The notes under the pieces are model-generated. The model saw only the letters and a program-made list of their open reading frames with translations. It did not search any database and had not been told where the DNA came from. Both the position numbers and the translations under genes were made by a program. This document shows, piece by piece, positions 13,724-20,813 of a stretch of DNA of 36,749 nucleotides. Numbering within the stretch: the stretch's first letter is position 1; each line of letters begins with the position of its first letter. The DNA comes from a virus, in the IMG/VR virus record IMGVR_UViG_3300042731_006647, positions 1 through 36,749 of that record; one strand, written 5' to 3'.

Positions 13724-14560
13724 ATGCCCGTACAAACCGAGGGGAATATGACCCTAGAGGTGTTTTTAGTTGATGGAAACATCAAACGCCACGCCGACCC
13801 TCTAAATATTGTAATTGATTCATTTAAGTATGATATCGGCGGAAATCGCGGTACATATGCAGGAGTCGCTAAACAAGCAGTTACAGACGATGATACGAAT
13901 TATGTTTATATTAATTCTGAAGGAGACCTGCAAGTAAATGTCACTGGATACCCAACAGAGATAACGTATATTGCTCTAGGTCGTGTTGTTTGTGCCAGTG
14001 GGGAAATCACAACTATTATCAATGAGAAAGTTGTGTTGGCATCAAGTGCGGCTGCAATAGGAGTATGCAGAATTGGGTTTCCTGTAGATTCTGGGGTGCG
14101 TGGGGGTAATAGTGGCGCAAGTTCTAACAATTTAATTGCTTCTATTACGTTCGATGACGTTGGTGAAAGCAGGAATCGATGGAACTGTAGGCCGCCACAG
14201 AATTACACGTCTGGAGATTTAACATTGTCTTTATTGTGTAGCGTGGCGGGAACTCCCGGCTCATGTAATACATGGTGGCAATTAGAATGGGGGTTCCTAG
14301 ATGTAACCGATTCTTTACCTAGCAGTTACCCTTATAGTACAAATCAAACATACGACATGAGTAGCGTATCAAATGACACGTTATTTAAAATCGATTTTAC
14401 AATATCCTCGTCAAATTTTGATAAAACAAAAGACATGATGAGCTTTTATTTACAAAGGGATGGTGACAACGCAAACGACGATTGCTCGTTGATGGTACAT
14501 ATCCACTTGATCGAACTGAAATACACAGGCTATAAAGTAGCTGGACAAGCAGGGCAATAA
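13724..14560 (+). CDS. Beta-rich virion structural protein
   Basis: A 278-aa protein starting one base after the previous stop. The N-terminal half includes 'FKYDIGGNRGTYAG' and 'NYVYINSEGDLQVNVTGYP', followed by 'IALGRVVCASGEITTIINEK', a module found in diverse phage fibre and head-surface proteins. The C-terminal half resembles a jelly-roll ('SITFDDVGESRNRWNCRPPQ', 'GDLTLSLLCSVAG', 'MMSFYLQRDGDNANDDCSLM') of the type used in phage receptor-binding or decoration domains. Several Cys and Trp are present. No catalytic residues are evident. It is followed by a 45-base spacer with a hairpin that separates it from the lipoprotein gene. Confidence 0.6.
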   Translation: MPVQTEGNMTLEVFLVDGNIKRHADPLNIVIDSFKYDIGGNRGTYAGVAKQAVTDDDTNYVYINSEGDLQVNVTGYPTEITYIALGRVVCASGEITTIINEKVVLASSAAAIGVCRIGFPVDSGVRGGNSGASSNNLIASITFDDVGESRNRWNCRPPQNYTSGDLTLSLLCSVAGTPGSCNTWWQLEWGFLDVTDSLPSSYPYSTNQTYDMSSVSNDTLFKIDFTISSSNFDKTKDMMSFYLQRDGDNANDDCSLMVHIHLIELKYTGYKVAGQAGQ

Positions 14561-14566
14561 TTTAAC

Positions 14567-14586
14567 TTTTTTGACCAATCAAAAAA
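14567..14586 (+). other. AU-only hairpin before the lipoprotein gene
   Basis: TTTTTTGA (14567-14574), loop CCAA, TCAAAAAA (14579-14586): a perfect 8-bp inverted repeat in the intergenic spacer. It is AT-rich, so weak as a terminator on the + strand; on the opposite strand its T-run would trail the stem. It marks the left border of the gene at 14606. Confidence 0.35.
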
Positions 14587-14605
14587 ACTAAAGGGAGTGT
14601 TTGTT

Positions 14606-15616
14606 ATGAAGATTTTAACAGGAGTTTTGTGTCTTTTTTTATGCTCATGCGGTGGTGAAGATGATATGACTTTTGGAAGGTTTCAAATTTCAAAAAAAGT
14701 ACAAAAAGCAACATGTTCTGGATGGGATTGTGAAATTGATGTTTTAAAAGCAAAATCTGAAATGTCTGACCTTATCGGATATGGCGAACGTATTCGAATG
14801 GATCCAGAGCTTGCGTCGAATATTGGTGCGGCTGTGGGACAGCAAGTTAAAATACGTGTTAAAGAGGATTCCGACAAGTATGCCATCTATACAATATCAG
14901 CCTTTTATCAAGATGGTACTGACGATAATGACGTGCGAATGGCATTGGATGGAAGACAGCGATTAGATCAATCGGATGCGTTTGACGGCTGTGTTAATGA
15001 AGAGGCTGTACTTACAGGCGAAACGTTGGTTTGGTTAGAATCGAATGATGAATATGGAGAGTTTTTAGACGAGACGTCCACATCGCATACTGACGTTGTG
15101 GTTTGTGCTCCTCATGGTGGAATCATCGAGAACTACACTGATGATGAGGCCAGGTGGTTTTATGACAGGATAAATACGTACCATAGCAAAGATGTAACAG
15201 CTTGGTATGCAGCTGGGTGGCAAGGCGAGATCGGGGCCTATGATGCTTGGCATATTACATCCACTGAGATTAGCCGTGACAGCTTCACTAAACTGGATCA
15301 AATCGGAGATAGAGGGTTTATGTACGCTGTCTCATTTCATGGATATTCTGGCAGTGACATACTTGTAGGTGGAGGGGCTTCTTTGGCTTTAAAAAATGAA
15401 GTGAAAGAAGCCATAGAAAATGCCGTAAATAATACATATACAGTGACAGTGGTTACCTCGGGCCCCTACGCTGGTACAAGTTCAGCGAACTTTGTAAATT
15501 GGTTAACTGACAGTGGGGATAATGGCATTCAAATTGAGCAGCCTTATGGGGCTCGTAGAGATTATGGACAGAGTATTGCGGAAAAAGTGGCAGACGTTTT
15601 CGCAGAAAAAATTTAA
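14606..15616 (+). CDS. Predicted lipoprotein, poly-gamma-glutamate hydrolase family
   Basis: A 336-aa protein. ATG 14606 is chosen because AGGGAG stands eight bases upstream and the next residues form a signal peptide (MKILTGVLCLFLCSCGG) with lipobox L-C-S-C15; GTG 14597 is in frame but less likely. The rest matches the phage PghP / DUF867 family, zinc-dependent gamma-PGA hydrolases with a carboxypeptidase-like fold: 'APHGGIIE' with H170 and E175, 'HITSTEISRDSF', 'SFHGYSG' with H245, 'ILVGGG', and 'IQIEQPYGARRD' with E311. The family cleaves poly-gamma-glutamate capsules or slime that block adsorption. An additional domain of about 130 residues precedes the catalytic core. The lipobox predicts export and lipid anchoring in the host envelope, unexpected for a virion depolymerase. 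It stands inside a structural cassette but has its own hairpin-containing spacers on both sides, so it may be a separately acquired cargo gene. Confidence 0.8.
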   Translation: MKILTGVLCLFLCSCGGEDDMTFGRFQISKKVQKATCSGWDCEIDVLKAKSEMSDLIGYGERIRMDPELASNIGAAVGQQVKIRVKEDSDKYAIYTISAFYQDGTDDNDVRMALDGRQRLDQSDAFDGCVNEEAVLTGETLVWLESNDEYGEFLDETSTSHTDVVVCAPHGGIIENYTDDEARWFYDRINTYHSKDVTAWYAAGWQGEIGAYDAWHITSTEISRDSFTKLDQIGDRGFMYAVSFHGYSGSDILVGGGASLALKNEVKEAIENAVNNTYTVTVVTSGPYAGTSSANFVNWLTDSGDNGIQIEQPYGARRDYGQSIAEKVADVFAEKI

Positions 15617-15622
15617 AACAAA

Positions 15623-15638
15623 TTCTGATCGTTCAGAA
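15623..15638 (+). other. Small hairpin after the lipoprotein gene
   Basis: TTCTGA (15623-15628), loop TCGT, TCAGAA (15633-15638) is a perfect 6-bp inverted repeat seven bases after the lipoprotein stop. No T-run follows. With the hairpin at 14567 it brackets the lipoprotein gene. Confidence 0.3.
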
Positions 15639-15649
15639 ACAACAATCCA

Positions 15650-16336
15650 ATGTTAAGCCGCATTGTAAATAATGGGTCGGAGATTATAACCGCTCTGATT
15701 TTAGACCGATACTTAAACCCCTTAACTGCAAAAGATGATATCAAAGTAAGGATCTGGCGATTATCTGACGGTCAATACTTAGATTGGTCAGATATGCAGT
15801 TTAAAGCGGGTGTATCCGTAGTAAAAATCCTTCAAGCCCTGTCCCCTATCGATAACACGTGGTCACCCGGCGAATATAAAGTGACCTTCAATTTGGCATC
15901 AATTACTGGGGTTGTGGACGATGACACGTATCTGGTGACCGTGGTTCAAGATGGGGATAGTGACGCGGCGAATGTGCCGCAAATAGGCGAAATACGAGCA
16001 GGGCAGTGGGTGGATTCATTACTAACGAAATCTGACTACCACGTACTCCAAAGCTTTGCCTATGACGGTAACACATTAATTTTGACCGCTCGGGTTTGGG
16101 TAGAGCAAGGTAACATGGTTTTATCAGGGGTGACAGATTGTGAGACACGCCTTTATGAAGAAGACGGATCTATTCTAAAAACCATGACTGACAGCACCCC
16201 CGATGCCCAGGGGTTCTTTCTATTAAATACTTCGGTATCCTTGGGAACAAATCGAAGCTATTACGCGGTTTCAACTGTAACGGTAACTGGGGTTGGATCA
16301 ATGAGTGCGGGTAAGGGTATGTTTACGGTCGGCTAA
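15650..16336 (+). CDS. Virion structural protein with two Ig-like beta domains
   Basis: A 228-aa protein. Segment 1 (about 1-105) shows alternating strands ('EIITALILDRYLNPLTAKDD', 'VRIWRLSDGQYLDW', 'YKVTFNLASITG') like BppU-type or Ig-like domains at the base of phage receptor-binding structures. Segment 2 (about 135-228) has 'NTLILTARVWVEQGN', 'CETRLYEEDGSILKTMTDS' and a closing 'AVSTVTVTGVGSMSAGKGMF'. No enzyme signature. Spacing and codon use match its neighbours. It overlaps the next gene as TAATG at 16336. The proposed role, linker or platform for fibres, is inferred. Confidence 0.6.
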   Translation: MLSRIVNNGSEIITALILDRYLNPLTAKDDIKVRIWRLSDGQYLDWSDMQFKAGVSVVKILQALSPIDNTWSPGEYKVTFNLASITGVVDDDTYLVTVVQDGDSDAANVPQIGEIRAGQWVDSLLTKSDYHVLQSFAYDGNTLILTARVWVEQGNMVLSGVTDCETRLYEEDGSILKTMTDSTPDAQGFFLLNTSVSLGTNRSYYAVSTVTVTGVGSMSAGKGMFTVG

Positions 16337-16947
16337 TGGCAGCTACCTTTAATCACGTTATTTATGGCTTGTTTGATTATGGGAACCAAATTCCTGGTGG
16401 ATATTATACAGGTGAGGATGGAAATGTCGTTTTAGTTTGCTCTGGGGATCCTGCTAGTCAAAGTTTGCACGTTTCGCCAACACTTTATTACCACGTAGCC
16501 GCCTATGACGTGGGTAATCTTCAATCGCAGATATTATTTATTTTCACCGCTGAAGAAATCATTTATGATTCATGTAAAATTATTCCTGTGGCTCAGGATG
16601 CGGCTTTCACACTCACAATTGGGCCTGAAGCTGCTTATAACCTATTAATGAACGATAATGCTAGTATACCCGTTACACTGGAAACAGAAGGTGAAAGCTC
16701 CGTAACGGTGGAAGATTCGGAAGACGCCAGTGTGAATGAACCGCCCATGGCATCGATAGATTTAAGCTTTGCTTCACAAGCCGAATTCTCTATCACGTTA
16801 CCTGAAGAGGCCGACGTCCCTGTGAGTGTCCCTCAGCAGGCTGACGTGGTTTTAGGCCTTTTAATTGAAGCTGAGGCCCATGTCACTGCGGAAGAAAATG
16901 AGGATGTGGACATTGTTTCCCCAATTTGTGAAAGGTGCGAACAATGA
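16336..16947 (+). CDS. Acidic virion protein with decapeptide-like repeats
   Basis: A 203-aa protein. The N-terminal about 85 residues resemble a small beta domain ('FNHVIYGLFDYGNQIPGGYY'...'LYYHVAAYDVGNLQS'). Residues about 88-198 form degenerate repeats of about ten residues with Ala and an acidic residue at the start and alternating aliphatic residues after it (ASIDLSFASQ, AEFSITLPEE, ADVPVSVPQQ, ADVVLGLLIE, AEAHVTAEEN). This periodicity suggests a beta-solenoid or extended beta shaft. The repeats are strongly acidic and nearly free of Lys/Arg. The protein ends with C-E-R-C-E-Q. Family not recognised. The stop overlaps the next ATG (ATGA at 16944). Confidence 0.6.
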   Translation: MAATFNHVIYGLFDYGNQIPGGYYTGEDGNVVLVCSGDPASQSLHVSPTLYYHVAAYDVGNLQSQILFIFTAEEIIYDSCKIIPVAQDAAFTLTIGPEAAYNLLMNDNASIPVTLETEGESSVTVEDSEDASVNEPPMASIDLSFASQAEFSITLPEEADVPVSVPQQADVVLGLLIEAEAHVTAEENEDVDIVSPICERCEQ

Positions 16948-17351
16948 GCGTTAAACATGACATAACGGAAGAAAACTTAAGATTAAATTCATTCAGAGTA
17001 CTTCACGCCGGTGATGACTACGATTATCGATTTGTGATTAGTGAGGGCAGCTCAGTAATGGATTTAACGGGCGCCAAGGTGTGGTTCACGATGAAGGAAT
17101 CAACGTTAGAATCCGACGCAGCCGCTAAGCTTCAACTAACTAGTGATGACACGGATGAAGTTGAGATTGTTGCTCCTGCGACCGATGGGGTTATCATTAT
17201 TAAATTCAAAAGTAGTGGGGCTAAAAGTACTGAAAACCTTGAGGGTATATGGGATTATGACGTTCAGATTTTAACCGCGAGTAATAGGGTTATGACAGTT
17301 GCGGCAGGTAAAATTGAATTTCTGCCTAACCTGACACGATCAATTGCATAA
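16944..17351 (+). CDS. BppU-like baseplate/fibre-platform domain protein
   Basis: A 135-aa protein; ATG 16944 overlaps the previous stop as ATGA with AAAGG upstream (GTG 16935 is an in-frame alternative). It follows the N-terminal BppU pattern of phage baseplate upper proteins: 'GDDYDYRFVISEG', 'DLTGAKVWFTMKEST', then 'GVIIIKFKSSGAK', 'GIWDYDVQILTASNRVMTVA' and the closing 'GKIEFLPNLTRS'. In lactococcal phages this fold anchors receptor-binding proteins. Here the gene stands between the capsid and connector genes rather than next to the baseplate, so the same fold may be used on head fibres. No other domain is present. Confidence 0.65.
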   Translation: MSVKHDITEENLRLNSFRVLHAGDDYDYRFVISEGSSVMDLTGAKVWFTMKESTLESDAAAKLQLTSDDTDEVEIVAPATDGVIIIKFKSSGAKSTENLEGIWDYDVQILTASNRVMTVAAGKIEFLPNLTRSIA

Positions 17352-17363
17352 AAGGACGATCTA

Positions 17364-17783
17364 ATGATCAATAACTTGTTTGCTAAACCTGATTATAATC
17401 AGCATAGGGTGATCGCCTCTCCAGGTGTTGACGCCGCAAACCTCGTTACCCTAGTAGGGACCCATTCGCGAGCGGCTATTGATTGCTCTGGATTTAAAAC
17501 CGTTAAGGGGTTGGTTCGATTGACTGGGGGAACTACGCCCACAATAACGCTAATCCCTCTTGAACTGGCTCGGTATTATACTGCTGTGGGAGCCATCGAG
17601 TATTCTTTTATTGCAGGAACGGCCACAGCCGCCCTTAGCGACCGGGGAACGTTTGATGTGACTATTAATGGGGGGTATTTATTTATGAGGGTACAAGCTG
17701 TTACAGGCAATCCCACGGAGGCGCAAATTTTACTAGCGGGAGCTGAAACTATGCCGCTTGGTCGGAAGGATAGGCGAAAGTAA
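17364..17783 (+). CDS. Small beta-rich virion protein
   Basis: A 139-aa protein with ATG 17364 behind AAAGGACG. It has a long run of beta-forming segments ('GFKTVKGLVRLTGGTTPTIT', 'FDVTINGGYLFMRVQAVTG') with Gly/Thr/Ala turns, and a basic end (GRKDRRK). This is the profile of a single-domain jelly-roll decoration protein, the last gene of the accessory block before the connector genes. It overlaps the unlikely TTG start of the next frame, but I place the next gene at ATG 17788, five bases after this stop. No catalytic motif is visible. Confidence 0.6.
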   Translation: MINNLFAKPDYNQHRVIASPGVDAANLVTLVGTHSRAAIDCSGFKTVKGLVRLTGGTTPTITLIPLELARYYTAVGAIEYSFIAGTATAALSDRGTFDVTINGGYLFMRVQAVTGNPTEAQILLAGAETMPLGRKDRRK

Positions 17784-17787
17784 CAAT

Positions 17788-18504
17788 ATGGGAAATTATG
17801 CAACTGTAGATGATGTTCGCCTAGAGGGAGTCCCCGCTTCTTATAGCGACCAGCTGATTAACTTACGGATCGTGAAGTGGGAAAAGCTCATTGAGAAAAT
17901 GACACGTCAAGTCTTTTATGAGGTTGAGCCGGGTGAATTAACTTTTGATGGAAATAACTCGGCGATATTACATTTTAACTTGCCTTTGATTGAGGTGACC
18001 TCTTTAAAAATTAATGGTGAGTCAATCGAGCTTCCAACCGATGAGTACCGGGCATATACAGGAAGAACACCTCCGCAGGATGACAGAGGAAACCCTAGAA
18101 TTAAACTCACTCCTATTCGTGCCACAATTTTTAGGACTCACCCGGGAATGTTTGTAAAAGGGTTGGACCAAAAAATCACGGCAAAGTGGGGGTATCTTGA
18201 ATCAGATGACACAACACCAAAACCAATCACTGATTCAGTGGTAAAACTAGTTGTGCTTGATCTTAATAAGCACTTTGAAAGTGCTGGCGCACCTACTGGC
18301 GTAACAGCCTTAAAACGCGAAAGAACAGACGGGCATGAGGTTGAGTACATGGATTTGGAAGAACAAAAACTGTATTGGGATATGATGCCTAATGACATTG
18401 CAAGCGTCTTAGCCTTATATCGTGCCCCACTTGCCATTGGAGCCCCTGAGCCTATTAGATGGGATTATGATCCGGGCATTGAAACGGAAATCATAGGTTT
18501 CTGA
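17788..18504 (+). CDS. Head-tail connector (adaptor) protein, gp6/gp15-like
   Basis: A 238-aa protein; ATG 17788 follows AGGCGAAAG by a few bases (TTG 17758 is in frame but overlaps the previous gene by 26). The first 40 residues 'ATVDDVRLEGVPASYSDQLI...IEKMTRQVFYEVEPG' are the signature of phage head-tail connector proteins: a helix bundle in which 'y.t.edvr..g.p....d..i...i......ie..tg..F' is typical. A beta segment follows ('LEVTSLKING'), then 'KITAKWGY' and a helical C-terminal part ('ITDSVVKLVVLDLNKHFESA'). The protein would form a ring under the portal. The genes after it (joining, completion) agree with this order. Confidence 0.75.
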   Translation: MGNYATVDDVRLEGVPASYSDQLINLRIVKWEKLIEKMTRQVFYEVEPGELTFDGNNSAILHFNLPLIEVTSLKINGESIELPTDEYRAYTGRTPPQDDRGNPRIKLTPIRATIFRTHPGMFVKGLDQKITAKWGYLESDDTTPKPITDSVVKLVVLDLNKHFESAGAPTGVTALKRERTDGHEVEYMDLEEQKLYWDMMPNDIASVLALYRAPLAIGAPEPIRWDYDPGIETEIIGF

Positions 18505-18505
18505 T

Positions 18506-18928
18506 ATGCACTACCCTAGATTGATTCATCCAATCGCAGTGTACATACGGAAAAAGGAAGTCGAGTTTACCGCTGTTATGGATGATAACCTGCATGAACC
18601 TGTCGGGCAGGTACGACGACCTAAAAAACCAGTAAAGCTTATGTGCCAGCACAAATCTATGTCGGCAGACGAGTTAAGAGCCGCGTTTGGTGGCGCAATT
18701 GAGCAAGCTGGTGGGTATTGTTTGTTCTTAACAGCAGACTTAACAAAGGCACGTGTGACGATTGAATCCGGTGATCGAATAATCCAAATAGGGGACGCAC
18801 CAAATAAGCTTGATGTGGATTACTACATAAACCGTTTACAGCATTTAGGGCATTACCATTTTGCAAATGGGCCTACGTTACTCCGCGCCTATTATGAAGA
18901 CCGCGAACCTACACGGCATAGGGAATAA
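18506..18928 (+). CDS. Head-tail joining / head completion protein
   Basis: A 140-aa protein two bases after the adaptor gene and overlapping the next one as TAATG. Features are 'PIAVYIRKKEVEFTAVMDDN', 'EPVGQVRRPKKPVKLMCQ', 'GGYCLFLTADLTKARVTIES', 'GDRIIQIGDAP' and 'YYINRLQHLGHYHFANG'. The order of strands (type of link, then 'D.i..ig') is that of small phage stopper or head-closure proteins with an SH3-like beta barrel. Its position between adaptor and tail-completion genes supports this. The family is not firmly identified. Confidence 0.6.
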   Translation: MHYPRLIHPIAVYIRKKEVEFTAVMDDNLHEPVGQVRRPKKPVKLMCQHKSMSADELRAAFGGAIEQAGGYCLFLTADLTKARVTIESGDRIIQIGDAPNKLDVDYYINRLQHLGHYHFANGPTLLRAYYEDREPTRHRE

Positions 18929-19512
18929 TGGCCAAAAAACCAGTGTTCGAAATCATTGGATTCAGAGAACTGAAAGATAAGCTTGACCCTGTTAAGTTTG
19001 AACGTCGGTTTGTTCGGCATGTTAAACGAGCCACAGAAAAAAATGCAATGATCGGTCGATCAAAAGTTGTCCAGAATATTTACTCTGGAAAGGGACTTAG
19101 GAAACTATCAGATTTAACGATCACCTTAAAACTAAAAGGGCAGGCTCCAGGGGGGTCTGTAAGGCTTGTTGGCAGCGGTTTATTAGTAAGCTCTATTCAC
19201 GGTGAGGCTGTCAGTTGGCATGAAGCGCATATTGGCGTTTTAAAAAACCGTCCCAGAGGCAATAAAGATGCCTTCATGATTGCTAATGTTCTGCATAACG
19301 GTGCTAAAATTCCAGTCACCAATAAGATGCGGCGATTGTTTGCATTTTGGGCCAGAAAGTATGGTACAAACCCATTAAAAGCCAGCACAAAAGTCATTGT
19401 GTTACCAAAACGACCGTTCTTAAAAGTCGTTTTATGGAAAGCGAATATTGAAATTTATAAGCGGAATTGGGATAGGGCCGTACAGAAATCTATGAGCGGG
19501 AAAGATAGATGA
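18928..19512 (+). CDS. Virion morphogenesis / tail completion protein (Mu gpG / P2 gpS-like)
   Basis: A 194-aa protein. The start 'IIGFRELKDKLDPVKFERRF' is a helix typical of phage tail-completion proteins. Further motifs are 'RSKVVQNIYSGKGLRKLSDL', 'LVGSGLLVSSIHGEAVSWHE', 'VLHNGAKIPVTNKMRRLFAF' and 'VIVLPKRPFLKVVLWKANIE'. 'HNGA.IPVT.KMRR' and 'PKRPFL' are diagnostic for the phage virion morphogenesis (gpG/gpS) family, which caps or terminates the tail at the head-proximal end. Basic composition is usual. The stop overlaps the next ATG as ATGA at 19509. Confident on family, less so on exact step. Confidence 0.8.
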   Translation: MAKKPVFEIIGFRELKDKLDPVKFERRFVRHVKRATEKNAMIGRSKVVQNIYSGKGLRKLSDLTITLKLKGQAPGGSVRLVGSGLLVSSIHGEAVSWHEAHIGVLKNRPRGNKDAFMIANVLHNGAKIPVTNKMRRLFAFWARKYGTNPLKASTKVIVLPKRPFLKVVLWKANIEIYKRNWDRAVQKSMSGKDR

Positions 19513-20774
19513 ATCAAAAGCTTTTAAAGCAATTCATTTTTAAACGTTCAAATTATGGTCTTGTGACCCTTAGCAATACTAATAAAATACGTTTAAATGT
19601 TGATGCAAATCAGCTTGAATTAAAGATCTTGAGCTATAACAAGGCTACCGGAGCGGCTATTTATTCAACGGATACGGATTTAACAGCCACAACATGGGTA
19701 ACGAATCCCGAGACATTAAAACAGTGGTTAACATTTGCAGCAGACCCTATGCCAGCCCAGCAACCGGACAACACGCAAGTTAGATATAAACTTAATGATG
19801 GTACGAATGATATGTATTGGGACGGTGGGACGTGGTCTGTGGCGGGTGCTACGGATTGGAATGATGAGGCAACGGTCGCGAGTAACATTGAAACGTTTCC
19901 TGCTACTACCAAGTCATTGGGTTTAGTAATAAACTTGGTTACCACAGATCCGTCTGTTACTCCTACGTTAAAGCAAATCGATGTTTTAATGCTTTGTGAC
20001 GTTGATTATATACGGTCCCTAGTTGCTGATTCTTTAATTCCTTCATTGCGTGAGGGAATGAGGTTTACAGTTGATTTTGCAATGATGGCACCTGGAGGGA
20101 CAGCGGTTAATCTGCGGGATATTGAGACCCCTCATAACATCACAGGGATTCATGCTGTCTATGATCACACTATGGACTCTAATCATTTTACTAACCTTTA
20201 TAGCTCTTATGAAACCGATAGTAAGACAGTCTTTTTAAGTTCAAGTGTGAGTCGCGGAAATAAATTGTGGATTGAATTTATTTCTGAGCCCGAAGTTTAC
20301 TTGAATTTTGGGAGCCAGGATTACACAGAGGTTAGCAAGGTTCCTGCTGTGGTTATTGATACTGTAGAGATATCTGGCAATCAGACGTATGGAAAACAGA
20401 TCGCTCGGAAATCAACCACCCAAGCCAACGTCCGGCGATTCCCCTTTAGACTTCGGTTAGATATTGGGGTAATATTGTTGGCTGAAGGAAACCGATCACT
20501 ATTAGAGATGATTGACAAGTCAATGGAGCATGCGGCTATTACTCCCAGTTTGCATTGGGACGCGATTGACGAAAGTATATCAATGCAAATGATTAACGAG
20601 GGATCTTTTAATCCAAGGCCAGATTTGAGTCAAGCCAATAGCTCCAGTTATACTTTACGATTACAAGATATTTATTTGTGGTTACTGCCTGATGAGGACA
20701 AATATCTTGTTCAGGAGATAACACATTCTGTTTCAGTCCCTGGGTTAGAGGGCGGCCCAAATTGGACGCAATAA
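19509..20774 (+). CDS. Tail-region structural protein upstream of the sheath
   Basis: A 421-aa protein ahead of the sheath gene. It starts with a short basic segment and then reads like a beta-rich structural protein ('YSTDTDLTATTWVTNPETLK', 'VRYKLNDGTNDMYWDGGTWS', 'LGLVINLVTTDPSVTPTLKQ'). The middle contains 'YIRSLVADSLIPSLREGMRF' and later 'VVIDTVEISGNQTYGKQIAR' and 'RFPFRLRLDIGVILLAEGNR'. Similar proteins are common before the sheath in large myoviruses and may act as a tail terminator or neck component, but I do not recognise a named family. No transmembrane segment or enzyme motif is present. Confidence 0.6.
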   Translation: MNQKLLKQFIFKRSNYGLVTLSNTNKIRLNVDANQLELKILSYNKATGAAIYSTDTDLTATTWVTNPETLKQWLTFAADPMPAQQPDNTQVRYKLNDGTNDMYWDGGTWSVAGATDWNDEATVASNIETFPATTKSLGLVINLVTTDPSVTPTLKQIDVLMLCDVDYIRSLVADSLIPSLREGMRFTVDFAMMAPGGTAVNLRDIETPHNITGIHAVYDHTMDSNHFTNLYSSYETDSKTVFLSSSVSRGNKLWIEFISEPEVYLNFGSQDYTEVSKVPAVVIDTVEISGNQTYGKQIARKSTTQANVRRFPFRLRLDIGVILLAEGNRSLLEMIDKSMEHAAITPSLHWDAIDESISMQMINEGSFNPRPDLSQANSSSYTLRLQDIYLWLLPDEDKYLVQEITHSVSVPGLEGGPNWTQ

Positions 20775-20813
20775 TAACACTAGTAGACGATGCCCTAAAC
20801 TAGGAGGAAACAC

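Noticed and set aside
14597-14606. GTG 14597 as start of the lipoprotein
   Set aside because: It lies within the AGGGAG ribosome site and would add three residues before a good signal peptide; ATG 14606 has proper spacing.
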